A stretch of 64,000 bases of DNA. Origin: Mesorhizobium sp. M2A.F.Ca.ET.046.03.2.1. Its GTDB lineage: Bacteria > Pseudomonadota > Alphaproteobacteria > Rhizobiales > Rhizobiaceae. The notes beneath the pieces were generated by a model that was given only the letters and a program-made list of their open reading frames with translations, was not told the DNA's origin and ran no database searches. Position numbers and translations under genes: made by a program. The stretch covers positions 1,426,001 to 1,490,000 of the forward strand of contig NZ_CP034449.1 in assembly GCF_003952425.1 (NCBI RefSeq), in the 5' to 3' direction. This document shows, piece after piece, positions 26,727 through 36,376 of the stretch (its first letter is position 1; every line of letters starts with the position of its first letter).

Positions 26727-27368
26727 ATGACCGAGATGTCATTCATACCGGATCGCGAGCAGGAGCTGGGGCAGGCGATTGCCACCAAGCTGCGCAACCT
26801 GCGCCGCGATCAGGACCTGACGCTTGATGGGGTTGCCAAGCTGACCGGCCTTTCAAAGGGAACGGTGGTGGCGCTCGAAAAGGGGAAGGCCAACCCCAGC
26901 ATAGGCATCCTTTGCAGGCTGGCGGCCGCGTTCTCCCTGTCCGTAGGCGACTTGATCAACGATGCGCCGAGAGGAGAAGCCGACAAGCGTATTGAGCGTA
27001 CTGTCACGAAAACACTTTGGACGAGCCCCGCTGGCAGTAGCGCTCAGTTGCAGGCCTCTACGTCGGGTCGCACCATGTTTGAACTCTGGTCGTGGGTCTT
27101 GGCACCCGGCGACGAATTCCATGCCGACGCCCACAGCCCCGACACGCGGGAGCTGGTGACAGTGACCGCCGGCGCTCTCACCATCGTCGTGGGGAGAGAG
27201 TCGACCGTCTTGGCGGAAGGCGAAAGCGCCCACCTCATCACCGACCAGCCGCATTCCTACATCGGCACGGCCGATGTCTGGACACGCTTCACGATGGCTG
27301 TCCTGGAGCGCGGCGGGCAGCGACTCGCTCGCAAGCGCGACTGGATTGTTGGATTGGGTGATGACTAG
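26727..27368 (+). CDS. XRE-family regulator with C-terminal cupin domain
   Basis: A 213-aa protein: HTH at about 12-70 (IATKLRNLRRDQDLTLDGVA, LTGLSKGTVVALEKGKANPS), then a cupin fold from about 120 (SWVLAPGDEFHADAHSPDTR, ELVTVTAGALTIVVG). This is the HTH-cupin class that senses small molecules and often controls adjacent amino-acid export or catabolism genes. It is divergent from the broken PLP enzyme/LysE cluster, which it probably once regulated. Start ATG at 26727; the longer frame upstream runs through the pseudogene antisense and is not used. Confidence 0.85.
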   Translation: MTEMSFIPDREQELGQAIATKLRNLRRDQDLTLDGVAKLTGLSKGTVVALEKGKANPSIGILCRLAAAFSLSVGDLINDAPRGEADKRIERTVTKTLWTSPAGSSAQLQASTSGRTMFELWSWVLAPGDEFHADAHSPDTRELVTVTAGALTIVVGRESTVLAEGESAHLITDQPHSYIGTADVWTRFTMAVLERGGQRLARKRDWIVGLGDD

Positions 27369-27511
27369 GCCTTCGCGAGGAGCCGTAGCTTGTGACCAAC
27401 CCACGCTGTCGCGCGCCGCAGCGCACCCGCCTTCCCACTTTAATTAGCTTCGGCGCCAACGCGCACACTGCACCAACCCTGCGAAAAATCCCTTGATTGT
27501 CCGCCTAAGGC

Positions 27512-30500
27512 TTATTGTCCTCGGCTTGAGCGTTCTCTGCTTCTCGTGGAAGACGCTAAATGCGCTCGTGCGTTATTGCCGGCCAGCAAAGGCTGCGGGT
27601 CGGCGGTGAGGGTCTCGAGGGGCGGCGGCCGTTGCCCTACACCCAATGGTGCCATCGGCGCCTGGATAGTTTCCCCGGCGCCGACCCCGCGATCGTGGCC
27701 GTGGTGATGATTATCGTGCATACGCTGAGCTGTTGGGGACATGGTGATGGTAGTGCCGGAGGCACCGGAGACATGTGATATCTCGGCAGCGGGCAGAGCG
27801 GCTTCTCTTTCGCTGCACAGGGAAGCGTAGAGTTCCTTCACGCAAATGCGAGCGTCCTTCTTGTCTTTTTGAAAGGGCGGGACGATGTCGGCCTTTTGGT
27901 AGAACGGACTGCGCTCTTCGTACAGCTGGTCAACCTTCTGCTCGATCTCGGCGCCCTGCAGCAGCGGACGGCTGGTGTCTTTCTTGAGGCGCCTGCGGAG
28001 CTCCTTCAGCTCGGTGTCGAGCCAGATCGACCTCCCCTTATTTAGGATCAGGGCTTGATTAGTGTCGTTGCCAAAGCAGCCGCCGCCGGTTGCGATGACG
28101 ATAGGCCCTCTCTCCAGCTGCTTGGCCAGCTCTTTGGTCTCCAGGTCCCTGAAGTGCGCCTCGCCGCGGCCAGGGTCGGCGAACATCTCCATCAGATTGC
28201 CGTGCTCGGCGACTATACGCTTATCGATGTCGACAAACTCCACCCCCAACTCCTTGGCAAGCTGGGCGCCGATGCTCGACTTGCCGCTCGCCGGCATCCC
28301 GACGAGCACGACCGGCCGCGTACCGAGAGCCGCGAGGATCTCGCCCGCTTGCGGGGAGCGAGCGACCGCAATCTGTTGTCTTGCGATTGTGGGCGACCTG
28401 GAGGTCCCTGCAGCCCTCGACCTGCTTTCTCCTGACGAGCCCCAGTGTAATATCTCCCAGGCGCCAGGGGGAATAGGGACCAACTCGCATTCGCTCTGCG
28501 CGCGCTGCGCGAGCTCTGCCCGGTAACTGGCCGGCGTATGGAACTCGACCTCGAAGCGATAGTTCTGCGCAGTTCTGAATGCCGTGTGAACGCCGCGTAA
28601 CCTCGGCGTGTCCATCCTGATGAACCAGTTGGTGGTCTCGACCTCGCTGCAGTCCCGCTCCTCGAAGGCTAGTGCCGCCTTCTTGAATGCGCGCGTAAAA
28701 GCCTCGTCCGGGATCTCGAAGACATGGCGCACGGCATTGGTGACCAGCTGGGCCTCTGGCGCCGCGCTCACGCTCTGGCCGGTCAACTCGTCGGCTGTCC
28801 AGACCTGCCCGCGCGACCGTTGGTCAAGATGCGGCACCTTCACCTCGATGCCGTCGTGCCGCAAAAGCTCGGCAACAGCATGCACAGTTTCGGTAATCGC
28901 GCTTTCTTGCGCTTCGGCGGGGGCGGCTTCGAGCCTGGCGCGCTCCGGGGCCTGTTCGCTGCTCAGCGTTATCCTGCTGGCAGGGTCGTCGGCCGAGATT
29001 GCTAGGGCGCTCGGCAGGATGCGCTTTTCGACGGCGAGTCTGATCGAGGCCTCCATGACCGAGGCCGCCAGCGTGGGGTTGTCCTTCAGATCCGCCAGGC
29101 TGCCATCGACGTCGAACCGGCCCTGGTGGAGCTTTGCCGCCTGCGCCTTGACATAGGGGGCCGGCTTGAAGCCCGGCCTGCGCTCCAAGAGCCGCTGCAA
29201 TTCGGTAGTTTTTTGCATGAACACCCGCGCACCGGTATCGGACTTGTAGGCGTCCGTGCCGACCTTGATGCCGACGCTCAACAGGTTGATGGCGCTTTTA
29301 TGCAGATCGTCGGGGTTGTAGCCGTCGGGCCGCGGATCGATGCGCGGCTGGTAGTGGTTGAGCAGGAAGTCGACGCGCTTCCTGGCGTCAGCGGTTGCCG
29401 GAAAGGATTCGCTGAGTTTCGGGAAGAGCGCGGCCGCGTCGGCGCTGACGGCAGGCTTCGCGCCGGCTGAGGCCACGGATCGCGCTAACTGCTGCTTGAC
29501 GTCCGACTCATGAGCCGGCTCGCTGAGCTGCCGGTTCCAGTCCTGGAGCTCGGCCACTAGCAAGGCGGCCAGTTCGCAGGCCACCGGATGCTTGGCGGCC
29601 TTGCTGTCTTCCCCAGCCCTGGTGATAAGATCATGGAGGGTATGGCCATCCGGCCGATCTTCCTGCAACAGTGCGCGGATGTCGGCCTTGAGCCCAGGAT
29701 GAATGCCCTCGTAGGTGCCGAAGATGGCACGCTCGGCAAACCAGCGTTGCGCCTCCTGCGGCTGCGCCAGCACGTTGCGCTGCAGGCAGCTGTAGGTCTC
29801 CAGCACCAGCCCGGTGGCCGACAGGATCTGCTTGGACCGGCTGAACTGGTAGTCGCCTTTCTCAATGGCCGGCGTGTGCGACTTCGGGGGCTTCATCGAG
29901 GCGATGCCGAGCGCCTGCAGCTGCGCGTCGAACTGGCGCACATGCTCGTAAAGGCGAGGCCGGTTGCCGATGATGACGACGGCGTCGCCGTCAAAATCGC
30001 CGTCGAGCATTTTTTGTTCGACGCTCGGAACCGCAACCAAAGAGCCGGGCGCGAACACCTCCGTCGCCTGCAGGATGCCGACGCACTCCAGCGCGGTGTC
30101 GGCCTTGACCCGGTTCTTTTCCTCCAGCCAGCGCGAATGGCACTTTACGTCCTCCGCAGACATCACCACCCCGCGGTCAGCGAAGTCCGCCGGCCACATT
30201 TCGTCGGGCACAACGATCAAGATGCCTTTGGCAAAGAAGGTCGGATCGTCGGCGGCTAGCCCAGCCCCCGACCTGTGCGCGACGTTGAAGCTGTATTGGA
30301 AGGCCACGCACCGATCCAGGAACGCGGCGGTCCGATCGCCATCGCGCGCCGACCTGACCCGGTCGGGGGCGAACGGGCGCAGGTTGGGCTTGTCATAGGG
30401 GGAGCGTCCGACAAGCACGCCGGCGTCACGGGTCAAGGTCTTGCTCTTGCCCGTCGGCACATGCAGGCATTCGTCGCTCGACGGTACGGCGATAGCGCCC

Positions 30501-32689
30501 GAACCCTCGATGTGCCCGCCCGTGACGGTCCGGAACACCTCCTCGAGGGTGAGGCTTGGATGGGTTTCGAGCCAAGCCAGAGCCTTCTCGCGGGTCTCCT
30601 GTGCCACCTCGACGCTGCGCGGATAATGTTGCAGCGCCGAAGGCGGTAGCGCCGATTGGCTATTACCGGCATAGGCAGGCATCCGCTCGGGAGCGTCGTG
30701 GCGAGCCCGGGCAATGGCCGGCATGCGCTCGGCCAGTGAGGCCCTGATGAAGCCGCAGCCGTCATGCGGCCGCAAGGCGATCTCGCCGTCTCGCCCCTCG
30801 ACCCGGAAGGGATGCCCTGCGCCTGCGGGGCGGTCGGGGAGAAGGGACAGCTTGAAGCACCCTTCCAGCGCATAATCATGCGGGCCAATGTCGGGGATGC
30901 CCGGCGGCGCGGCAAATCCGCGGCGCTGGGTATAGTAATAGGCTTCCTTGAACGGCGCCCAGGCCCGCGACAACTGCTCAAAGGCCGTACCCGGAGCCGT
31001 CTCGGCATAAGGGATCGCCAAAAGCTTGCCGCTTGGGGCCTCTTCGGGCGCAAAGGGCAGGTGAGAGGCAAGCTGGTTCAGGCTCTTTTGCGGCGGCTTC
31101 AGTTTGCTGCCGCCGAACAGGTCCATGCGGTAGGGCACGCCCTCCACGGGGAACGTGCGTGTCAGCATGGCGCCGGTCGGAGTTCCCTTTAGTTGCACCG
31201 CCACCACCGGCACCGCGCCCGAGGTCAAGCGGTGGAAAATGGAATACCGCAATTCGGCTTCGCTGGCCAGCGGCCGGCCTTGCATGTCGACCACCGGCAG
31301 CCGCATCAGTCCGGCATCGCCTTGCGGCGGTCTCGGCTCGTGGTCCATGGTATGAAGGACCCGATGGACATCGAAGCTGGCGGCCGCATGCTGGGCCTGG
31401 ACCATCGATGCGTTCTGCGCCATGAAGGTGTCGAGCGCTTCGAGCGGCTCTTTCGCCTCGATCTCGGCGATCACGTTCCAGCTCATGTAGGAAAGGTCGG
31501 CGTAGATGAGGGCCCGGGAGCTGTCCAGGATCTGCCTGGTCTTGCCCTGCAGCTCTTCCTGCCTGGCCTGCAAGGCGAGTTCGTCGCCGTCGACATAGGG
31601 CCGCCGGTAGAGCGTCTCCAGCACCGCCCGGGTCTTGAGCACCTGATAGATCGAAAGCGCCGGGCAGCGGCTTGCATTGGGACCGCTGGTGCGCTCGGCC
31701 TGGCCTGCGTTGAGATGGGCATCGATCTTGTGTTCCACCACCGGCTGGATGGCGTTGAGCAGGTTCAGCGCCGGTCTGCGGTGCCAGCGCAACACCGGCT
31801 TCGGGCTGCGAGCTAGGGGCAGCAGGGAGGCGCAAAGATTGCCCATCGTCTCGAGGTTGTTGTCGAGCTCAAACCCGGGATTGGCACGTAACACCTCGAG
31901 CCTGTCCAGCCCCGGCTGTGCCAGTGCACCGAAATCGTCCGACAACTGCGCCTTGCCCAACGCCTTGAATATACTCGCTATGGCATGGACATCGGCCTGC
32001 TGCAGCCGATCCTCGGCATATTGGAGGTAGTGCGCCAGTTGATGCAGTCGGTCCTTCAGCAAGGCGGGTTCGGCGACCTCGCCGGCGGTCTCTCCCTCCT
32101 CGATGCCCCGCGACAGACCGTTGGCGATCCTGACAAGGGCAGGCGTGCTGAAAGCGCTGAAGCGACGGCCCTTGGAACCGAGCTCGCCGGCGATGGCAAC
32201 GATCGCCTTGCGTGCTTTTTCTTGTTCCGGCCACTTGCCGAAACCGTTCACCAGATTGGCCAATTCTTGATCCGAGAATCCGTCGAGATTGCCGTCGCGG
32301 CCAACCACCACGCCGGCGATGGCAAGCGTCGCTTCACGCGTCTTCTGCTGGTCCGGCCATCTGCTGAAGCCGTTCACCAAATCAGCCAACTCTGAACACG
32401 AAAATCTGTCGAGATTCCCGTCGCGAGCAACCACCGCGCCGGCGATGGCAAGCGTCGCTTCGCGCGTCTTCTGCTGGTCCGGCCATCTGCTGAAGCCGTT
32501 CACAAAATCGGCCAACTCTGAATCCGAAAATCCGTCGAGATTGCCGTCGCGGGCAACCACCGCGCCGGCGATGGCAAGCGTTGCTTCGCGCGTCTTCCGC
32601 TGGTCCGACATTGCGTCGGAGATGCGGTGCGGGCCTCCTTCGTTATCAGATCGCCCTGCTGGTCCGGCCAACTCTCCGGTGATGCCCAT
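27512..32689 (-). CDS. Type III effector-like giant protein: SKWP-like repeats, DFDGD motif, shikimate kinase-like domain
   Basis: A 1725-aa protein starting at MGITGELAGPAG (GGAGAGGG just upstream). Residues about 30-200 are four 42-aa repeats, each ending NGFSRWPD or NGFGKWPE, like the SKWP repeats of Ralstonia and Xanthomonas (XopAD) effectors. A long helical and alpha/beta middle follows. At 898-902 is DFDGD in MLDGDFDGDAVVIIG, matching the metal-binding motif of two-barrel RNA polymerases. From about 1455 comes a shikimate kinase-like domain: GMPASGKSS at 1464, FVDIDKRI, GRGEAHFRDLE, ATGGGCF, SRPLLQG. Mesorhizobium effectors with a shikimate kinase-like part are known. No secretion genes or clear tts box are in the window, so secretion is inferred. 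Confidence 0.7.
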   Translation of the reverse strand: MGITGELAGPAGRSDNEGGPHRISDAMSDQRKTREATLAIAGAVVARDGNLDGFSDSELADFVNGFSRWPDQQKTREATLAIAGAVVARDGNLDRFSCSELADLVNGFSRWPDQQKTREATLAIAGVVVGRDGNLDGFSDQELANLVNGFGKWPEQEKARKAIVAIAGELGSKGRRFSAFSTPALVRIANGLSRGIEEGETAGEVAEPALLKDRLHQLAHYLQYAEDRLQQADVHAIASIFKALGKAQLSDDFGALAQPGLDRLEVLRANPGFELDNNLETMGNLCASLLPLARSPKPVLRWHRRPALNLLNAIQPVVEHKIDAHLNAGQAERTSGPNASRCPALSIYQVLKTRAVLETLYRRPYVDGDELALQARQEELQGKTRQILDSSRALIYADLSYMSWNVIAEIEAKEPLEALDTFMAQNASMVQAQHAAASFDVHRVLHTMDHEPRPPQGDAGLMRLPVVDMQGRPLASEAELRYSIFHRLTSGAVPVVAVQLKGTPTGAMLTRTFPVEGVPYRMDLFGGSKLKPPQKSLNQLASHLPFAPEEAPSGKLLAIPYAETAPGTAFEQLSRAWAPFKEAYYYTQRRGFAAPPGIPDIGPHDYALEGCFKLSLLPDRPAGAGHPFRVEGRDGEIALRPHDGCGFIRASLAERMPAIARARHDAPERMPAYAGNSQSALPPSALQHYPRSVEVAQETREKALAWLETHPSLTLEEVFRTVTGGHIEGSGAIAVPSSDECLHVPTGKSKTLTRDAGVLVGRSPYDKPNLRPFAPDRVRSARDGDRTAAFLDRCVAFQYSFNVAHRSGAGLAADDPTFFAKGILIVVPDEMWPADFADRGVVMSAEDVKCHSRWLEEKNRVKADTALECVGILQATEVFAPGSLVAVPSVEQKMLDGDFDGDAVVIIGNRPRLYEHVRQFDAQLQALGIASMKPPKSHTPAIEKGDYQFSRSKQILSATGLVLETYSCLQRNVLAQPQEAQRWFAERAIFGTYEGIHPGLKADIRALLQEDRPDGHTLHDLITRAGEDSKAAKHPVACELAALLVAELQDWNRQLSEPAHESDVKQQLARSVASAGAKPAVSADAAALFPKLSESFPATADARKRVDFLLNHYQPRIDPRPDGYNPDDLHKSAINLLSVGIKVGTDAYKSDTGARVFMQKTTELQRLLERRPGFKPAPYVKAQAAKLHQGRFDVDGSLADLKDNPTLAASVMEASIRLAVEKRILPSALAISADDPASRITLSSEQAPERARLEAAPAEAQESAITETVHAVAELLRHDGIEVKVPHLDQRSRGQVWTADELTGQSVSAAPEAQLVTNAVRHVFEIPDEAFTRAFKKAALAFEERDCSEVETTNWFIRMDTPRLRGVHTAFRTAQNYRFEVEFHTPASYRAELAQRAQSECELVPIPPGAWEILHWGSSGESRSRAAGTSRSPTIARQQIAVARSPQAGEILAALGTRPVVLVGMPASGKSSIGAQLAKELGVEFVDIDKRIVAEHGNLMEMFADPGRGEAHFRDLETKELAKQLERGPIVIATGGGCFGNDTNQALILNKGRSIWLDTELKELRRRLKKDTSRPLLQGAEIEQKVDQLYEERSPFYQKADIVPPFQKDKKDARICVKELYASLCSEREAALPAAEISHVSGASGTTITMSPTAQRMHDNHHHGHDRGVGAGETIQAPMAPLGVGQRPPPLETLTADPQPLLAGNNARAHLASSTRSRERSSRGQ
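32099..32602 (-). repeat. Four tandem 126-bp repeats encoding 42-aa SKWP-like units
   Basis: Units begin at 32602, 32476, 32350 and 32224 (minus). The first three are nearly identical in DNA (for example TTCTGCTGGTCCGGCCATCT recurs 126 bp apart), the fourth is diverged. This points to recent unit duplication. Confidence 0.85.
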
Positions 32690-32988
32690 ATTCCCTCTCC
32701 GATCCAGCAAAACGCATCGCCTAAGCCTGTCAACAACAGGGCATCATTGGTTTGAGTGCGGTCACGCGAGCCTGCAGCGGCGTGCTTGAAAAGCCGCAGC
32801 ATTCACGCAACGGCAACTGCCTCGACAACGCCGCAATGAAAAGCTTCTTCGCCTTCGATCGCTCCGACATCAGGCTGAAGCTCAACGGGCTGAATCCTGT
32901 ACAAAACGCCCATAAATCGCTATGAACTCGCCCGACTTACGTGGCGAATCTGCGGTTTTTCGTTGCGGTACAGATCGAGCGATATCGG
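32690..32988. other. Intergenic region upstream of the effector gene
   Basis: About 300 bp between thioredoxin and the effector. It should hold the effector promoter. I searched the minus strand for a tts box (GTCAG-TT-TCGAAAG) and found no convincing match. Confidence 0.4.
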
Positions 32989-33309
32989 TCAGGCAGCGTT
33001 CGAAATCCAGTTCAAAAGAGCTGCCTTCGGTTTGGCGCCGACCGAGAAATCGGCCACCTCGCCGCCCTTGAAGATCGCCAGCGTCGGAATGGAGCGCACG
33101 CCCAATTGAGTGGCGAGTTCCGGGTTTTCATCGATGTTGAGCTTGGCGACCTTGATCTTGCCTTCCATCTCGACGGAGATTTCGTCGAGGCTCGGAGCAA
33201 TCATCTTGCAGGGATCGCACCATTCGGCCCAGAAATCGACGACGACGGGTGCTGCGGATTCCAGAACTTCCGACTCGAAGTTATTGATATCGACTTTCAC
33301 GGTAACCAT
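32989..33309 (-). CDS. trxA: Thioredoxin with unusual WCDPCK active site
   Basis: A 106-aa protein, normal thioredoxin length. The active site reads [20 protein letters not shown], with D in place of the usual G of WCGPC. The cis-proline loop is [12 protein letters not shown]. Thioredoxins reduce protein disulfides in the cytoplasm using NADPH/thioredoxin reductase; residues between the cysteines tune redox potential, so D here may shift function. The start at 33309 ([10 protein letters not shown]) is chosen since the longer frame upstream has no related sequence. An island copy is probably in addition to the core TrxA. Confidence 0.85.
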   Translation of the reverse strand: MVTVKVDINNFESEVLESAAPVVVDFWAEWCDPCKMIAPSLDEISVEMEGKIKVAKLNIDENPELATQLGVRSIPTLAIFKGGEVADFSVGAKPKAALLNWISNAA

Positions 33310-33689
33310 GGCTGTTCCTTTGACCGAAGATGTTGAACCACATGTGACGGTGCGGTGATATTTCCCGCTATCACCGACAGCACTGGGAGCCGGCGAGAAA
33401 GTATCTGCTTCATTAGCGGCACAATACCCGCCGTTGCTTGTGCCATCGATCTCTTCTCCCTTCTGCCCCACTACAATGGCGTAGCAGATGCGGCGACTTG
33501 CTGAGTAATCGGGTTTGGCTCCGGCAGTCGCCCGGTCTGGCCATGGAGGATTCGCCTTAGTATGTGGTCTGAAAAGTATTCCGCTTTGTTCAATATCGAA
33601 CGCCGATTGGAGCGTGTCCTTTAATGAAGATCCAAAATTCTGAAGCGTCAACTCGAAACGGGTTACACTCGTAATGTGGTAGATCGGAC
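33310..33689. other. Gene-free stretch upstream of thioredoxin
   Basis: About 380 bp. No gene recognised; probably holds the thioredoxin promoter and, at the right end, the decayed edge of an IS3 element. Confidence 0.4.
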
Positions 33690-33885
33690 ATGCTGGATCT
33701 GGCTCCTGATCATGGGATCTCCGAAGCCACGATCTACAATTGGAAGGCCAAATTCGGCGGCGTGGAAATTTCCGAGGCGAAGCGGCTGGGGCCCTGGAAG
33801 AGAGGCCGAAGAAGCTTCTGGCCCAGCAAGTGCTCGACGCGGCCGCGCTTCGCGAACTGGTTTCAAGAATGTATGACCCGCCCCG
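33690..33885 (+). pseudogene. IS3-family OrfA transposase remnant
   Basis: [20 protein letters not shown] followed by SEAKRL is the HTH end of IS3-group OrfA. The leucine zipper continues in another frame ([20 protein letters not shown]). The start and OrfB are missing. Confidence 0.65.
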
Positions 33886-34030
33886 CCCGTGCAAGGGTCG
33901 TCTTGATCAGGACGGTGCAGTCTACACAAATGTATCCAGCCTCTTGCAAGTGGGCCGCTGTTGCGGCCAGGCCATGATGAGATCCGCGCGTGCCGTTCCT
34001 AGATAAATGGTCCGGGCTTAGTGGCTACCG

Positions 34031-34444
34031 ATGCAAACGCCGTTGGCCCTACCCTGGACTGGTACACCTTGCCGCCAGACGATGCTGCTCGAGCCGCCGG
34101 CCGGCCGGTCGCGCGCATTTGTGGCCAACGTCTATCCTAAGGTCGATCCGGTCGGGTTTGCGACCGGGTTCATGGTTTCACCTAACGTTCTTCTGACCAA
34201 ACTGGCACGTATTTCAGGATCCCGGCTGGGTAAGAGGAACCGGCGCCAACATTCTTCAAAGTCGCGCTTGGTTATAAAGCCGGGCATCGGCAGCCACCAT
34301 GCCGCCGGATGTCCAAGCAGGCACAGGAATCAGAAGAAGTATGGATTTGAGCCCGAATCAAGTGATTTGGATTACGACCAGGACGATTTCTGGCTCTGCT
34401 TGGATGAGGATTTCCTCGGCGTGTTTCGGCGAAAATACGGGTGA
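34031..34444 (+). pseudogene. Trypsin/V8-like serine protease fragment
   Basis: VYPKVDPVGFATGFMVSPNV followed by LLTK resembles the GxGFMVSPxLLLTNxHV segment carrying the catalytic histidine of V8-like proteases, here lost (LLTKLARIS). A further acidic stretch, FEPESSDLDYDQDDFWLCLD, may correspond to the aspartate region of the fold. No serine motif is present. Presumably a truncated, inactive copy. Confidence 0.35.
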
Positions 34445-34626
34445 CGAGTTGAGCAGGCGGCTTGGCACCCCATTGATCCTCAGCAGGACGGACACTGCGG
34501 CTCATCAGACCGGGGCAGTTACGCGGTCGGTGAACTCGGAACCGAAGGTCTGTCGGTCTGCATATAGACGCGCCCGCTTACAACCTGACTCTCGAAACAT
34601 ACATGCAGCGGATGGTGGGGCACTTC

Positions 34627-35124
34627 TCAGCAGAAACCAAGAGCATCCTGGCCGGAGAGAGGCTTTTCGTAGAAGATCACGGCATATCCGTGCAACCTCC
34701 CTTTCCCGCGGCGAATATAGCCGGCCGTCTCATAAAGCCTTTGAGCCCCTACTTGGATCGTTGTCGTCTCGAGCACTATGCATTTGAATCCGAGAGCAAC
34801 GGCTCGCGATTCCAACTCGCTAACAATCCTTCTTCCAAGCCCACGTCGTTGAAAGGCGGGATCGACCCGTATACGCTTGAGTTCTGCGATTTCATCGTCG
34901 ACAGGTTGCAATCCGCCCATAGCAGCGAGCTGGGGACCAATATGCGCAACTACGAAGTCTCCGCCAGATTCGATATATGCTTCTCCGATGTTGCGTAAAT
35001 CATCCTCCCACATCCCTTCCGGACCATACACACCAACAGCCTCAGATGCACTCCTATGCAGGTGCCATACATTATCGACATCCTCACGTTCAAACCTACG
35101 AAAGATCACGTCGTCTTGAAACAT
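34627..35124 (-). CDS. GNAT-family N-acetyltransferase
   Basis: A 165-aa protein of usual GNAT length. IAELKRIRVDPAFQRRGLGR followed by RIVSELE gives motif A with the acetyl-CoA loop RRGLGR, and ETTTIQVGAQRLYETAGYIR is motif B. N-terminal FRRFEREDVDNVWHLHRSA is the substrate-side helix. Substrate unknown. Solitary gene between pseudogenes; the start at 35124 is the first possible. Confidence 0.85.
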   Translation of the reverse strand: MFQDDVIFRRFEREDVDNVWHLHRSASEAVGVYGPEGMWEDDLRNIGEAYIESGGDFVVAHIGPQLAAMGGLQPVDDEIAELKRIRVDPAFQRRGLGRRIVSELESRAVALGFKCIVLETTTIQVGAQRLYETAGYIRRGKGRLHGYAVIFYEKPLSGQDALGFC

Positions 35125-35185
35125 CGACCATCACCTATTGGACGCCTGCGAGGCTGGCATCGCGCTCACAAGACGTTTGTGCCTG

Positions 35186-36376
35186 TTAGCTTTGATCCGC
35201 CGCCGTTAGCAGCCGCTGTGAAAGCACAGCGTCCATGCTTTCCCACTCCTCAACTCCGGCGATGGGGCGACCGGGTTCAACCGTATATTTCAAAGCCGTC
35301 TTTCGGTGCATCCGGGTGAACCGGTCCAGCGCATAGACACAGGACGCGTACAGCTCTCGGATTTGAGTGCATTTCCCCTCTATCACGGGCGAGACGGTTG
35401 CTATTTTAGGAAAGGCCGCTTTCCCCTTAAGCCAGTCTGGCTGGGCCCCCGTGCTCCTCTTATCTGAAGACAACCAGCCAAAGACCGCACCAATACATCC
35501 TCGCGGGTAGTATTCCGACAGGCGATAAACATCCCTATAGAATTTCGGTTTTTGGCGGAAAATTTCTTCACCGATTAGTAGCACAGAAACCGCGACAACG
35601 CGCGCCGAGAATCGGCCACTTGGAGCCAGCCTATTCTTATAAGGGTTTTTTCCGTAGAACTCACGAAATTCGCCAAATAGATCGGGCGACATATGATTAT
35701 GAAAGCGGGTCAGAATGTAATTCGCCGACTCCAGGCGCTCTAGGCACAGTGTAAGACACCGGCGCGCATCCGCCCCGACCTCGTCACGCAACTCAAGCAG
35801 GGTGTCCACTGCGAACTGCAAATCTCTCTCAATGAGTTGATGACCCAGGCAAAAATCTCGCTCCTCGACCCCAGCTGAGTCGAGGCAGTATACGCGCGGA
35901 TCGCTCTCCACCGGATTGGTAAGGATCATATCTTCATAGGAAAGAACATTTATGCTAGGCTCCCGCTCGCAACTTAAGGCTGCAATGCGCTTCAGCGGCT
36001 CTCCCACCGTTAACTCCGCATCGTGATGGTTAAGTCCCGCAAATGCAGACATCTGATAAGCAATATTGAGGAGATATTGGATGTCTGTCTTGGCTACCCC
36101 AAACTCCGACTGTTTCAGATTCAGCAAGTGCGCCTCATAGTTCCCTGCCGCTAGCATGGCGTTGATGCTATGCCCAAGCGCCTTGACAGCTTCAGCCCGC
36201 TGTTCACTATTTTTGATCTCCGCGATACGGTGCGGGAGTTGGTCGGCGACAAAATCGCTAATAATCCCAAGCGGGCGTATTCGCAGGCGGCGATCGATGC
36301 GGTCCGCTAGGTGAGAAAATATCCCCCGCACCGCCCGCTGATCTGGCGAGGCCGCGGAATAACTTGGCACGTTCAT
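35186..36376 (-). CDS. Protein of unknown function, 396 aa
   Basis: A long, clean frame (MNVPSYSAASPDQRAVRGIF...) with GGAGCCCTG upstream of the start. Its base composition is less GC-rich than the core genes, suggesting transfer. Mostly helical; features include FHNHMSPDLFGEFREFYGKN and RLAPSGRFSARVVAVSVLL, loosely like heme-dependent indole dioxygenase-superfamily proteins (F..FR.f.......aPSg), but I cannot support that assignment. No signal peptide or membrane segment. Confidence 0.6.
   Translation of the reverse strand: MNVPSYSAASPDQRAVRGIFSHLADRIDRRLRIRPLGIISDFVADQLPHRIAEIKNSEQRAEAVKALGHSINAMLAAGNYEAHLLNLKQSEFGVAKTDIQYLLNIAYQMSAFAGLNHHDAELTVGEPLKRIAALSCEREPSINVLSYEDMILTNPVESDPRVYCLDSAGVEERDFCLGHQLIERDLQFAVDTLLELRDEVGADARRCLTLCLERLESANYILTRFHNHMSPDLFGEFREFYGKNPYKNRLAPSGRFSARVVAVSVLLIGEEIFRQKPKFYRDVYRLSEYYPRGCIGAVFGWLSSDKRSTGAQPDWLKGKAAFPKIATVSPVIEGKCTQIRELYASCVYALDRFTRMHRKTALKYTVEPGRPIAGVEEWESMDAVLSQRLLTAADQS

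Noticed and set aside
32711..32988. tts box for the effector
   Set aside because: No match to GTCAG-TT-TCGAAAG on the minus strand; nearest resemblance is too weak.
33310..33894. N-terminal extension of thioredoxin to 301 aa
   Set aside because: Extension passes through the IS3 remnant and has no related sequence; normal thioredoxin start at 33309.
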